The notes beneath the pieces are model-generated. The model had not been told where the DNA came from. It saw only the letters and a list, made by a program, of their open reading frames with translations, and ran no database searches. Shown here piece after piece: positions 34,767-43,273 of a stretch of DNA of 64,000 nt. Source of the DNA: Bradyrhizobium sp. AUGA SZCCT0176. GTDB taxonomy: Bacteria > Pseudomonadota > Alphaproteobacteria > Rhizobiales > Xanthobacteraceae. How positions within the stretch are numbered: position 1 is the first letter of the stretch; every line of letters starts with the position of its first letter. The DNA is taken from NCBI RefSeq assembly GCF_018130145.1, contig NZ_JAFCMB010000024.1:21350-85349 (forward strand), read 5' to 3'. A program made the translations under genes and the position numbers.

Positions 34767-35525
34767 ATGAAGTCTAAGATTTGGAAGTCCAGGATCTGGA
34801 ATTCGAAGATTTGGCTTTGTGCCGTCTTGACGTTGTTGCTGCCGGCGATGGCGCACGCCGCCGACATCACCGGCGTCCCGAAAATCCGCCAAGGCGACCA
34901 GCTCCAGATCGGCAATACCCGCATTCGGCTCGGCGGCATCGACGCGCCGGCGGTGGACCAGCTCTGCCTCAACAACAAGGGCGAACGCTGGACCTGCGGC
35001 GTCGCGGCGCGTGACGAACTGATCAAGCATTTCGGCAACAAGAGCTGGACCTGCCGTACCCGCAGCGTCGATCGCCGCGGCCGCATTGTGGCGCGATGCG
35101 AGGTCGGCGGCGAGGACGTCCAGAAATGGATGGTCGCCAACGGCTGGGCGCTGGCGTTCACTCGTATTTCCCACGACTATGAGGCGGATGAAAAGGCCGC
35201 GCGCGAGGCCAAGGCCGGCATGTGGCAGGGCGCCTTCATCGCGCCGTGGGACTGGCGCGCCCGCAACAAGAAGACCGCCATTCTCGGCGCCGCCAAACCG
35301 CCCGAGAACGCCAGCACCATCCTGCAGGCATCCGCCTCCGGCTCGGTCGCGCCATCGCCCGACTGCACCATCAAGGGCAACGTCAACCGCTCGGGCGAGT
35401 GCATTTTCCACCAGCCCACCAGCCGCTGGTACGCGAAGATCGAGATGAAGATCAGCAAGGGCACGCGCTGGTTCTGCTCGGTCGAAGAGGCCGAAGCCGC
35501 GGGCTGCCGCGAGACCAAACGTTAG
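34767..35525 (+). CDS. Secreted staphylococcal-nuclease-fold protein lacking the catalytic Glu
   Basis: A 252-residue protein with a signal peptide (cleavage near AHA, residue 31) and a thermonuclease (SNase) domain at about 35-160, followed by a Cys-containing C-terminal extension. Against staphylococcal nuclease, Arg35, Asp40 and Arg87 correspond to Arg54, Asp59 and Arg106, but Thr41 and Glu43 are Ala60 and Ala62 (IRLGGIDAPAVDQ). Nuclease activity is therefore doubtful. The signal-peptide n-region is built from 15-nt tandem repeats coding KIWKS/RIWNS/KIW. The next gene starts 2 bp after its stop. Confidence 0.88.
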   Translation: MKSKIWKSRIWNSKIWLCAVLTLLLPAMAHAADITGVPKIRQGDQLQIGNTRIRLGGIDAPAVDQLCLNNKGERWTCGVAARDELIKHFGNKSWTCRTRSVDRRGRIVARCEVGGEDVQKWMVANGWALAFTRISHDYEADEKAAREAKAGMWQGAFIAPWDWRARNKKTAILGAAKPPENASTILQASASGSVAPSPDCTIKGNVNRSGECIFHQPTSRWYAKIEMKISKGTRWFCSVEEAEAAGCRETKR

Positions 35526-35527
35526 CG

Positions 35528-36364
35528 GTGCCCGGCACCCAACCCAGTAGCCCGCCACCCCGACAGCATCGCGGCGGGCTGCGCCGTGCGATCACGCTGA
35601 CCCTGTTCATCCTTTGCGGCTATGGCCTGCTCGCCTATCTGATCCTGCCCGGGCTGTGGACGCATTACGAGCACCAGAAAGGGCTTGCCGATTTGCCGAT
35701 GGTGACGCGCACGGGACAAGGCATTCCCGGCGATCCCATGAATGTCGGCCTGATCGGCGACATCAGCGACGTGGTCTGCGCGATGCATCAGGCCGGCTGG
35801 TATCCGGCCGATCCGATCACGCTGAAATCATCGATCGAGATCGTAGGCTCCGTGCTGCTCGACCGCCCCTACAAAGATGCGCCGGTCAGCAATCTCTATT
35901 ATCAGGAACGCCGCGAGGATCTGGCTTACGAAAAGCCGATCGGCGCCAGCGCCGATCGCCGCAACCACGTGCGCTACTGGAAGGTGCTGGACCATGGCGA
36001 GGAAAAACGCCCGGTGTGGCTCGGCGCGGCGACGCAAGATCGCGGCGTCGGCGTCAGCAGATATACCGGCGCGGTGACGCATCACATCAGCGCCGATCTC
36101 GACGCCGAGCGCGCGCGGCTCAGCGCCGACCTCGCAAATGCCGGAATGGTGACCGCGAAATATCAGGTGACCGGGATCGGGCCGACGATTGCGGGCTACA
36201 ATGGTGGCGGCGACCTCTATTATACCGACGGCGAGATCTGGGTGCTGCGGCTGGTCGAGGCATGCCGGAAGCGCGACGGCCCCGCGGTGACGATCCCGAG
36301 CCCACCGGCGACCGAGCTGAAGGATCAGATCTGGCATGCGATCGCGGGGGCAATGGGAAAATAA
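35528..36364 (+). CDS. LssY C-terminal-domain membrane-anchored protein
   Basis: A 278-residue protein. A Pro/Arg-rich start leads into one membrane helix (about 20-45) and then an LssY_C-type domain: NVGLIGDISDVVCAMHQAGW, then WYPADPIT, DAPVSNLYYQERREDLAYEK and NHVRYWKV. The GTG at 35528 lies 2 bp after the nuclease-fold stop, so the genes are coupled. LssY was first noted with Legionella type II/lipid-phosphatase proteins; the role of this domain is not established. Confidence 0.85.
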   Translation: MPGTQPSSPPPRQHRGGLRRAITLTLFILCGYGLLAYLILPGLWTHYEHQKGLADLPMVTRTGQGIPGDPMNVGLIGDISDVVCAMHQAGWYPADPITLKSSIEIVGSVLLDRPYKDAPVSNLYYQERREDLAYEKPIGASADRRNHVRYWKVLDHGEEKRPVWLGAATQDRGVGVSRYTGAVTHHISADLDAERARLSADLANAGMVTAKYQVTGIGPTIAGYNGGGDLYYTDGEIWVLRLVEACRKRDGPAVTIPSPPATELKDQIWHAIAGAMGK

Positions 36365-36453
36365 GCTGCCATTTGCCGCCATTGCCCGCGACAAACTCGG
36401 AGCAATTGCGCAAGGGAGCAACGCCAGGAAGCGATCAAGTCTTTTTGCGGCTC

Positions 36454-36482
36454 TGGATTGCTTCGCTGCGCTCGCAATGACG
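36454..36482. repeat. Family F half repeat
   Basis: TGGATTGCTTCGCTGCGCTC followed by GCAATGACG, one end of the repeat seen complete at 40125-40244. Confidence 0.6.
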
Positions 36483-36566
36483 GTTTCAATCGATTATTGT
36501 CATGCTCCAGTCCTACCAAACCTCGGGCGCCTTGATTCCGCGTTCCGCCGATAAGGAATAAGAAAA

Positions 36567-37757
36567 ATGACCGTTCGCGCGGGCCGGGAATTTCTGGCCA
36601 TCCCCGGACCCACCACCATGCCCGACGAAGTGCTTCAGGCGATGCATCGTCCGGCGCTCGATATCTATTCCAAAGAGATGCTGGACCTGACGCACAGCCT
36701 GCTCGGCGATCTCTCCAAGCTGTTCGCGACCAAGGGCCACTCCTACATCTACATCGCCAATGGCCATGGCGCGTGGGAAGCGACGCTCTCCAACGTACTG
36801 TCGCGGGGCGACAAGGTGCTGGTGCTGGAAAGCGGCCGCTTCGCGATCGGCTGGGGCAATGCCGCGGCCGCGATGGGCGCTGAGGTCGAGGTGCTGAAAG
36901 GCGACTGGCGGCGCGCGATCCGCCCGGCCGAAGTCGAGGCGCGCCTCAAGTTGGACAAGGAGCACAAGATCAAGGCCATCGTCGCCGTGCAGATCGATAC
37001 CGCTTCGGGCGCCCATAACGACGTCGAAGCGATCGGCAAGGCGATCAAGGCGTCGGGTCATCCCGCGCTGTTCATGGTCGACACGGTTGCCTCGCTCGGC
37101 TGCGTACCATTCGAGATGGACGCCTGGGGCATCGATGTCGCGATGTCCGGTTCGCAGAAGGGCCTGATGACTCCTCCGGGCCTCGGCTTCGTCGCCGCCA
37201 ACGATCGCGCTCGCGAGGTGCACAAGAAGGCAAACCTGCGCACGCCCTATTGGGACTGGACCGAGCGCGAAGGCAGCGAGCATTACCGCAAATATGCCGG
37301 CACCGCGCCGGTGCATCTCTTGTTCGCGCTGCGCAAGGCGATCGATATGCTCCACGCCGAAGGCCTGGAAAATGCCTTCCTGCGCCACCGGCTGCTCGCC
37401 GAAGCGGTTCGCCGCGCGGTCGCGGTCTGGGCCGAGGGCCAGGTCATCGGCTTCAACATCGCGGAAGCAAACGAGCGCTCCAACACCGTGACGACGGTGA
37501 CGGTGAACGGCCATGATCCCGCCGCGCTGCAGCGCTATTGCAAGGAAAAATGCGGCGTGGTGCTTGGGACCGGCATCGGCGACCTCTCCGGCCAGGCATT
37601 CCGGATCGCGCATATGGGCCACGTCAACGCGCCGATGATCCTGGGCACGCTCGGCGTCATCGAAGTCGGACTCAACGCCCTCAACATCCCGCACGGCAAG
37701 GGCGGAACCGAAGCCGCGATCGAATGGCTCGGCGAAAGCGTGAGCGCGACAGCCTAA
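36567..37757 (+). CDS. Class V PLP aminotransferase (serine/alanine-glyoxylate type)
   Basis: A 396-residue fold-type I aminotransferase. The N-terminal AIPGPTTMPDEVLQAM, the PLP-contact IANGHGAWEATL and VDTVASLG, and the Schiff-base Lys198 in SGSQKGLMTPPG place it with serine-glyoxylate or alanine-glyoxylate aminotransferases. Exact amino donor and acceptor are uncertain. A 186-bp spacer separates it from the ABC importer operon on the same strand. It may metabolise the amino compound that the importer brings in (inference). Confidence 0.9.
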   Translation: MTVRAGREFLAIPGPTTMPDEVLQAMHRPALDIYSKEMLDLTHSLLGDLSKLFATKGHSYIYIANGHGAWEATLSNVLSRGDKVLVLESGRFAIGWGNAAAAMGAEVEVLKGDWRRAIRPAEVEARLKLDKEHKIKAIVAVQIDTASGAHNDVEAIGKAIKASGHPALFMVDTVASLGCVPFEMDAWGIDVAMSGSQKGLMTPPGLGFVAANDRAREVHKKANLRTPYWDWTEREGSEHYRKYAGTAPVHLLFALRKAIDMLHAEGLENAFLRHRLLAEAVRRAVAVWAEGQVIGFNIAEANERSNTVTTVTVNGHDPAALQRYCKEKCGVVLGTGIGDLSGQAFRIAHMGHVNAPMILGTLGVIEVGLNALNIPHGKGGTEAAIEWLGESVSATA

Positions 37758-37881
37758 TCACGGTTTCTGCGCGCTCGACGCCGTCTCTCTCACAATGTGA
37801 GAGAGATTCGAGGCGATGCGCTTCATTCAATCCAACTAACTTCCGACGCGGAGGCTTTCCCGCGCGTCATATTTAGTGCTT

Positions 37882-37890
37882 ATACTGTAT
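37882..37890. promoter_or_regulatory. Short palindrome upstream of the ABC importer operon
   Basis: ATAC-T-GTAT within an AT-rich TTATACTGTATG segment, 54 bp before the TTG start of the ATPase gene. It could be a -10 region or a small operator; the sequence is too short to decide. Confidence 0.3.
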
Positions 37891-37943
37891 GCCAGAGAAA
37901 GCCGGGCGCAGACTCCGGTGCAAGAAACGTTGGAGGATTCCGA

Positions 37944-39005
37944 TTGGCGTCCGTCGAATTGCGCGGCCTGACCAAGCGATTTGGATCGCTCGCGGTGGTC
38001 GATAACGTCTCGCTGCGGATCGATCATGGTCAGCTGGTTTGCCTGCTCGGACCATCGGGTTGCGGCAAGACCACCACGCTGCGGCTCATCGCGGGCTTTC
38101 TAGAACCCTCCGACGGCGAGATCCATGTCGGCGACCGGCTGGTGTCGTCGACGGCGCGGACGCTGCCGCCCGAACAGCGCAAGATGTCGATGATCTTCCA
38201 GAGCTACGCGCTGTGGCCGCATATGACGGTGACCGAGAATATCGTCTATGGACTGCGCCTGCGCAAACTGGATCGCGATATCATCGCAAAGAAACTCGCC
38301 GCGATCCTGGCGACGACGAAACTCGAAGCGCTGGCGCAGCGTTACCCCGGCGAACTCTCCGGCGGCCAGCAGCAGCGCGTGGCGCTGGCGCGCGCGCTGA
38401 TCGTGGAGCCGGAAACGCTGCTGCTCGACGAGCCTTTGTCGAATCTCGACGCCAATCTGCGCGAAGAGATGCGGTTCGAGATCCGCCGGCTGCATGACGA
38501 ATATCGCTACACCACGATCTACGTCACCCATGACCAATCGGAGGCGATGACCACGGCCGACATGATCGCGGTCATGAACGGCGGCAGGATCGACCAGCTC
38601 GGCACGCCCGAGGACATATATGCGCGTCCCGAATCCGAATTCGTCGCGCGCTTCATCGGCGCCAGCAACGTGATCAAAGGCACGGCGCGCGATGGCAATC
38701 ATGTCGCGTTCGCGGGCGCGACCTTGCAGGTGGTCGGCGCGCCGCTCACGTCAGGCCAGAGCGCGCCGGTCGCAATCCGTCAGCACGATATCCAGCTTTC
38801 GACGCAGACGCCGGCGGCGCCGCTAAATGCGATCAAGGCCACGGTCACGCGGCAGGTCTATCTCGGCGTGGCACGCGACTACATGGTGGAGGTGGCCGAC
38901 GGCACCTCGCTGCGCGTCACCACGCCGACCGCGAACAATGTCGCCAAGGGAACCGAAGTCTGGCTCACCCTGCCGCCCGACCGCTGCCGGGCGCTCAGCC
39001 GATAA
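37944..39005 (+). CDS. ABC transporter ATP-binding protein (iron/aminoethylphosphonate importer type)
   Basis: A 353-residue ATPase of the PotA/FbpC group. Walker A is LLGPSGCGKTTTL, the Q-loop is SMIFQSYALWPHMTV, the signature is YPGELSGGQQQRVALARAL, Walker B is LLLDEPLSNLDANL, and the H-loop is TIYVTHDQSEAM. A C-terminal TOBE domain follows (about 270-350). The TTG start at 37944 is supported by TGGAGG 7 nt upstream; longer readings are not supported. It energises the fused permease downstream. Confidence 0.94.
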   Translation: MASVELRGLTKRFGSLAVVDNVSLRIDHGQLVCLLGPSGCGKTTTLRLIAGFLEPSDGEIHVGDRLVSSTARTLPPEQRKMSMIFQSYALWPHMTVTENIVYGLRLRKLDRDIIAKKLAAILATTKLEALAQRYPGELSGGQQQRVALARALIVEPETLLLDEPLSNLDANLREEMRFEIRRLHDEYRYTTIYVTHDQSEAMTTADMIAVMNGGRIDQLGTPEDIYARPESEFVARFIGASNVIKGTARDGNHVAFAGATLQVVGAPLTSGQSAPVAIRQHDIQLSTQTPAAPLNAIKATVTRQVYLGVARDYMVEVADGTSLRVTTPTANNVAKGTEVWLTLPPDRCRALSR

Positions 39006-39045
39006 AGAGCCATCAGCCGACAAAGAACAAGAAGCGGAGGATGCA

Positions 39046-40122
39046 ATGAAGCGAAAACTCTCAAGGCGCGAGGTGCTGCAGGGCTCGCTGAATGCCTCGA
39101 CGGCGCTGGCATTCGGAACCGTGTTCGCCTCGCCCGCCCGCGCGCAGGCGCCGCCGCCGGAAGCGATCACGCCGCAACTGCTCGAGGCGGCAAAAAAAGA
39201 AGGCAAGGTGGTCTGGTACACCTCGATCGATCTGTCGGTATCCGAAAAGATCGCGGCCGCGTTCAAGGCGAAATTCCCCGGCATCGAGGTGCGGGTCGAA
39301 CGCACCGGTGCCGAGCGCGTGTTCCAGCGCATCGGCCAGGAATATGCCAGCAATGTGCACGCCGTCGATATCGCGAACTCGTCCGATGCCGCGCATCTGC
39401 TGGCATGGAAACGGCAGGGCATCCTGCTGCCTTACGTGCCGGAGGACGTCGCGAAGCATTACAAGCCCGAGCATCGCGATCCCGACGGCACGTTTGCCGG
39501 CTTCCGCGCCACGCTGAGCCCGATCGCCTACAACACCAAACTGGTGAAGGCCGAAGACGCGCCGGTGAGTTTCAAGGACCTGCTCGATCCCAAATGGAAG
39601 GGCAAGATCGTCAAGGCGCATCCCGGCTATAGCGGCACAATCCTGACCGCGACCTTCGAGATGGTTCGCGACATCGGCTGGGAGTATTACGAGCAACTCG
39701 CCAAGCAGAACATCATGCAGGTGCAATCGGCGACCGATCCGCCGAAGAAGCTGTCGCTCGGCGAACGCAGCGTGATGGCCGACGGCACCGAGTACAACAT
39801 CTTCCTGCTCAAGGAAGCCGGCCAGCCGGTCGAGGTGGTGTATCCCATCGAGGGCACGCCGTTCATCGTCGGACCCAACGGCATCTTCAAGGCGGCGCCG
39901 AATCCCAATGCGGCAAAGCTGTTCCAGAACTATTGCTTCACGCCGGACGCACAGCGGATCATCATCGACGCCGGCGGCCTGCGGTCGCTGCACGCCCAGG
40001 TGAAGGAACATACCGGCCGCAAGCCGCTCGCGGACATCAAGCTGATGAAGGAAGACGCCGCGGGCGCCGAGGCCCAGAGCGAGGAGATCAAGGCGCGCTA
40101 CCAGAAGATCTTCCGTGTTTGA
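39046..40122 (+). CDS. ABC transporter periplasmic substrate-binding protein, first paralogue
   Basis: A 358-residue binding protein of the extracellular solute-binding family 1 / AfuA group. The N-terminus has a twin-arginine motif (LSRREVLQGS) and an ASPARA cleavage region, so Tat export is likely. The mature part contains KVVWYTSIDLSVSEKIAAAF and ends with LKEDAAGAEAQ-like family sequence. GCGGAGG lies 7 nt before the ATG. It is closely related to the next gene. Candidate ligands are ferric complexes or phosphonates; the sequence does not decide. Confidence 0.92.
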   Translation: MKRKLSRREVLQGSLNASTALAFGTVFASPARAQAPPPEAITPQLLEAAKKEGKVVWYTSIDLSVSEKIAAAFKAKFPGIEVRVERTGAERVFQRIGQEYASNVHAVDIANSSDAAHLLAWKRQGILLPYVPEDVAKHYKPEHRDPDGTFAGFRATLSPIAYNTKLVKAEDAPVSFKDLLDPKWKGKIVKAHPGYSGTILTATFEMVRDIGWEYYEQLAKQNIMQVQSATDPPKKLSLGERSVMADGTEYNIFLLKEAGQPVEVVYPIEGTPFIVGPNGIFKAAPNPNAAKLFQNYCFTPDAQRIIIDAGGLRSLHAQVKEHTGRKPLADIKLMKEDAAGAEAQSEEIKARYQKIFRV

Positions 40123-40124
40123 TC

Positions 40125-40244
40125 CGTCATTGCGAGCCAACGGGTCGCGCGAATGCGCGCCCGATGACACGCTCCGCGAAGCAATCCATCTCACGGCATA
40201 ATGGATAGATGGATTGCTTCGTCGCTTCGCTCCTCGCAATGACG
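40125..40244. repeat. Family F complete repeat
   Basis: Terminal arms CGTCATTGCGAG and CTCGCAATGACG are exact inverted repeats of 12 bp enclosing 96 bp. The element fills the spacer between the two binding-protein genes. Confidence 0.85.
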
Positions 40245-40268
40245 ACAAGAAACGATCAGGGAACCACG

Positions 40269-41333
40269 ATGCGAAAACTTATCAACCGGCGCGATATCAT
40301 CAAGGGCTCGGCCGCGCTCGCGCTCGGCACCGTGTTCGCGTCACCGGTGCGCGCCCAGGCGCCGGAACCGGTCGCGATCAACCCCGGCCTGATCGAAGCG
40401 GCCAAAAAGGAAGGCAAGGTGGTGCTGTATTCCTCGATGGACCTGCCGGTCGGCGAAAAGCTCGGCAAGGCGTTCGAGGCGGCCTATCCCGGCATCAGTG
40501 TGCAGATCGAGCGCTCCGGCTCGGAGCGGCTGTTCACGCGGATCGACCAGGAGTTCGCCAGCAACATCCGCGCCGCCGACATCATCAACACGTCGGACGC
40601 CTCGCACATCATCACCTGGAAGAAAAACGGCTGGCTGATGCCGTTCCTTCCGGAAGACGTTGCCAAGCATTTTCCGGAAACCTATCGCGATCCCGACGGA
40701 ATGTCCGCGACCTCGCGTATCTACTTGTCGTCGATCGCCTACAACACCAACCTCGTAAAGCCCGAGGACGCGCCGAAGAGCTATGCGGACCTGCTCGATC
40801 CGAAATGGGCGGGCAAGATGGTCAAGGCTCATCCGTCCTATAGCGGCACCATTATGACCGCGACCTTCCAGCTGGTGCGTGAGCTGGGCTGGAGCTATCT
40901 CGAAAAACTATCGAAGCAGCGCGTGATGCAGGTGCAATCCTCGACCGATCCACCGAAGAAGCTCGCGCTCGGCGAACGTGCGGTGATGGCCGACGGCAAT
41001 GAGTACGGCGTCGTGCTTCTGAAGGAGGCCGGCCAGCCGGTCGAGCCGCTATATCCAACCGAGGGCACGCCGACGATCTCGGGGCCAACCGCAATCTTCA
41101 AGACCGCACCCCATCCGAACGCGGCAAAACTGTTCCAGGCATGGCTACACACGCGCGAGACCCAGCAATTCTTCGTCGACTACACCGCGCAATATTCGGT
41201 TCATCCGCAGGTGCAATCGAAACCGGGGCGCCGCAAGCTTTCCGACATCAAGCTGATGAAGGAAGACGCTGTTGGCGTCGAGGCGATGACGGAAGAGATC
41301 AAGACGCGGTATGCGAAGTTGTTTCGGGTGTGA
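40269..41333 (+). CDS. ABC transporter periplasmic substrate-binding protein, second paralogue
   Basis: A 354-residue paralogue of the preceding gene, alignable throughout (for example DLLDPKW-GK-VKAHP-YSGTI and MQVQSSTDPPKKLALGER). It has its own twin-arginine signal (INRRDIIKGSA) and ASPVRA cleavage region. The ATG at 40269 follows CAGGGAACC. Tandem duplication with retained divergence suggests the two bind different but related ligands for the same permease (inference). Confidence 0.92.
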   Translation: MRKLINRRDIIKGSAALALGTVFASPVRAQAPEPVAINPGLIEAAKKEGKVVLYSSMDLPVGEKLGKAFEAAYPGISVQIERSGSERLFTRIDQEFASNIRAADIINTSDASHIITWKKNGWLMPFLPEDVAKHFPETYRDPDGMSATSRIYLSSIAYNTNLVKPEDAPKSYADLLDPKWAGKMVKAHPSYSGTIMTATFQLVRELGWSYLEKLSKQRVMQVQSSTDPPKKLALGERAVMADGNEYGVVLLKEAGQPVEPLYPTEGTPTISGPTAIFKTAPHPNAAKLFQAWLHTRETQQFFVDYTAQYSVHPQVQSKPGRRKLSDIKLMKEDAVGVEAMTEEIKTRYAKLFRV

Positions 41334-41360
41334 CGGCCCAGTTCGGACCAATTTGCTGTT

Positions 41361-41455
41361 GTCATTCCGGGGCGATGCGAAGCATCGAACTACGGTGCGC
41401 AACTGCGCACCTGAGAATCTCGAGATTCCGGGTTCGCTTCGCGCCCCGGAATGAC
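41361..41455. repeat. Family D palindromic repeat
   Basis: GTCATTCCGGGGCG... and ...CGCCCCGGAATGAC are exact 14-bp terminal arms, with an inner GAATCTCGAGATTC palindrome. It lies between the second binding-protein gene and the permease gene. Confidence 0.85.
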
Positions 41456-41470
41456 AGGATAGAGAGATAA

Positions 41471-43183
41471 ATGACCATCGCCGACACCGCTCCCGCCAAG
41501 ACAAAACTCGACTGGACCAAACCTATCCTGTGGCTGTTCGCGGCCGTCATGATCGTGCTGATCGTGATGCCGATGTCGTGGCTGGCGGTGTATGCCTTCA
41601 CCGACAAGGCACGCAACCCGACGCTGCAGAATTTCGTCAAGCTGTTCACCGATCCGGATTTCCTCGATCCCCTGCTGACCACCGCGATCATCGCGACCAC
41701 GTCGGCGACGATCTGCTGCATGATCGCCGCCCCGATCGGCTGGCTGGTGTCGCGCACCGACATGCCGGGACGGCAGACCATCCGCGCGCTGGTCACCGCC
41801 TCGTTCGTGACGCCGCCGTTTCTCGGCGCGGTGGCCTGGGAACTGCTGGCCGCGCCGAACAGCGGGCTATTGAACCAGCTCTATCGGTTCCTGACCGGCG
41901 CCGAATCGGGCACGCATCTCTTCAACATCTATTCGCTGACCGGCATTATCTTCGTGATCTCCTGCTACACGTTTCCGTTTGTGTTCGTGCTGGTCGCCAA
42001 CGCGCTCGACAACATGCCGGGCGAGCTCGAAGACGCTTCCGCCATCCTCGGCGGCAAGGCGTGGACCACGGCGCGGCGCGTCACGATCCCCCTGGCGCTG
42101 CCGGCACTGGTCGCCGGCGCGTTGATCGCTTTCCTGCAGGCGATGACGCTGTTCGGATCGCCCGCGATCCTGGCGCTGCCGGCCGGCTTCCACACCATGA
42201 CCACCAAGATCTGGAGCCTGTTCCAGTATCCGCCCAAGCCCGAACTCGCCGCGGCGGCCGCGGTGCCGCTGTTGCTGCTGACGATCCTGCTGCTGCAGGG
42301 CCAGAAATTCCTGCTCGGCCGCCGCGGCTACTCTGTGGTGGGCGGCAAATATGGCGCACCACGCCCGATCGAAATGAAGGCTTGGCGCTGGGTGGCGCTG
42401 GCATTCTGCCTGATCGTGCTGCTCAACCCCGTGTTCCTGCCCTATCTGGCGCTGCTCAACGCCGCATTCTCGCCGAACGCGACCACGCTGGTGACACCCG
42501 CGACCGCGACGCTGCACAACATCGTGTTCGTGTTCACCGAATTGTCGTCGACCCAGCTCGCGCTCAAGAACACCGTGATCCTGGGCGCCTCGACCGCGAC
42601 CATCGGCACGTTACTGGCGCTCGTGATCGCCTATGTCACGACGCGGCGCGTGATCTCGGGGCATCGTTTTCTCGGCTTTCTTGCCACCGCGCCGATCGCG
42701 GTGCCCGGCATCGTGCTCGGTGTCGGCCTGTTCCTGAGCTACACACGGCCGCCCTTCGTGCTGTACGGCACGCTGTGGATCCTGCTGCTCGCATTCCTCA
42801 CTATCAACCTGCCGTCGGCCTATCAGCAATTGCAGGCGGCGTTCGCGACCATCCACCCCGAACTGGAAGACGCCAGCCGCATCCTCGGCGCGACGCGGCT
42901 GCAGTCGCTGCGCCAGATCACCGCGCCCCTGCTGCGCACTGGCGTGATCGCGACCTGGTGCTTCATCTTCATCGGCGTGATGCGCGAATTATCGGCGGCG
43001 ATCGTGCTGTTTACGTCGCAGACCAAGGTGCTGTCGGTGCTGATCTACGACCTCAACGAAAGCGGCGACCTCGCCGCGATCGCGGTGCTCGGCATCGCGA
43101 TGCTGATCATCACCTTTGCGGTGGTGCTCGCTGTCAACCGCATCCCGGGCGGCAACGCCGCCGCGCGGTTAAGGAATAGCTGA
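41471..43183 (+). CDS. ABC transporter permease, two fused transmembrane domains
   Basis: A 570-residue inner-membrane protein made of two FbpB-like halves. Each half has about six membrane segments and an ATPase-docking EAA loop: ELEDASAILGGKAWTTARR in the first and ELEDASRILGATRLQSLRQ in the second. This fused form is typical of ferric-iron and putative 2-aminoethylphosphonate importers. It is the last gene of the operon starting with the ATPase. A long overlapping frame at 41530-43179 is an Arg-rich shadow. Confidence 0.94.
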   Translation: MTIADTAPAKTKLDWTKPILWLFAAVMIVLIVMPMSWLAVYAFTDKARNPTLQNFVKLFTDPDFLDPLLTTAIIATTSATICCMIAAPIGWLVSRTDMPGRQTIRALVTASFVTPPFLGAVAWELLAAPNSGLLNQLYRFLTGAESGTHLFNIYSLTGIIFVISCYTFPFVFVLVANALDNMPGELEDASAILGGKAWTTARRVTIPLALPALVAGALIAFLQAMTLFGSPAILALPAGFHTMTTKIWSLFQYPPKPELAAAAAVPLLLLTILLLQGQKFLLGRRGYSVVGGKYGAPRPIEMKAWRWVALAFCLIVLLNPVFLPYLALLNAAFSPNATTLVTPATATLHNIVFVFTELSSTQLALKNTVILGASTATIGTLLALVIAYVTTRRVISGHRFLGFLATAPIAVPGIVLGVGLFLSYTRPPFVLYGTLWILLLAFLTINLPSAYQQLQAAFATIHPELEDASRILGATRLQSLRQITAPLLRTGVIATWCFIFIGVMRELSAAIVLFTSQTKVLSVLIYDLNESGDLAAIAVLGIAMLIITFAVVLAVNRIPGGNAAARLRNS

Positions 43184-43273
43184 CACTCGATAAAATCGTC
43201 AATGGCGCGTCGCCGCTGACGTCCATCGGCTATAACGTGGGTCGACCGTTTGTTGCCCAATGCCGGAGTGGAT

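Noticed and set aside
41530..43179. 549-codon Arg-rich frame overlapping the ABC permease in another phase
   Set aside because: No recognisable domain, and it lies wholly within the fused permease gene, which has membrane segments and two EAA loops.
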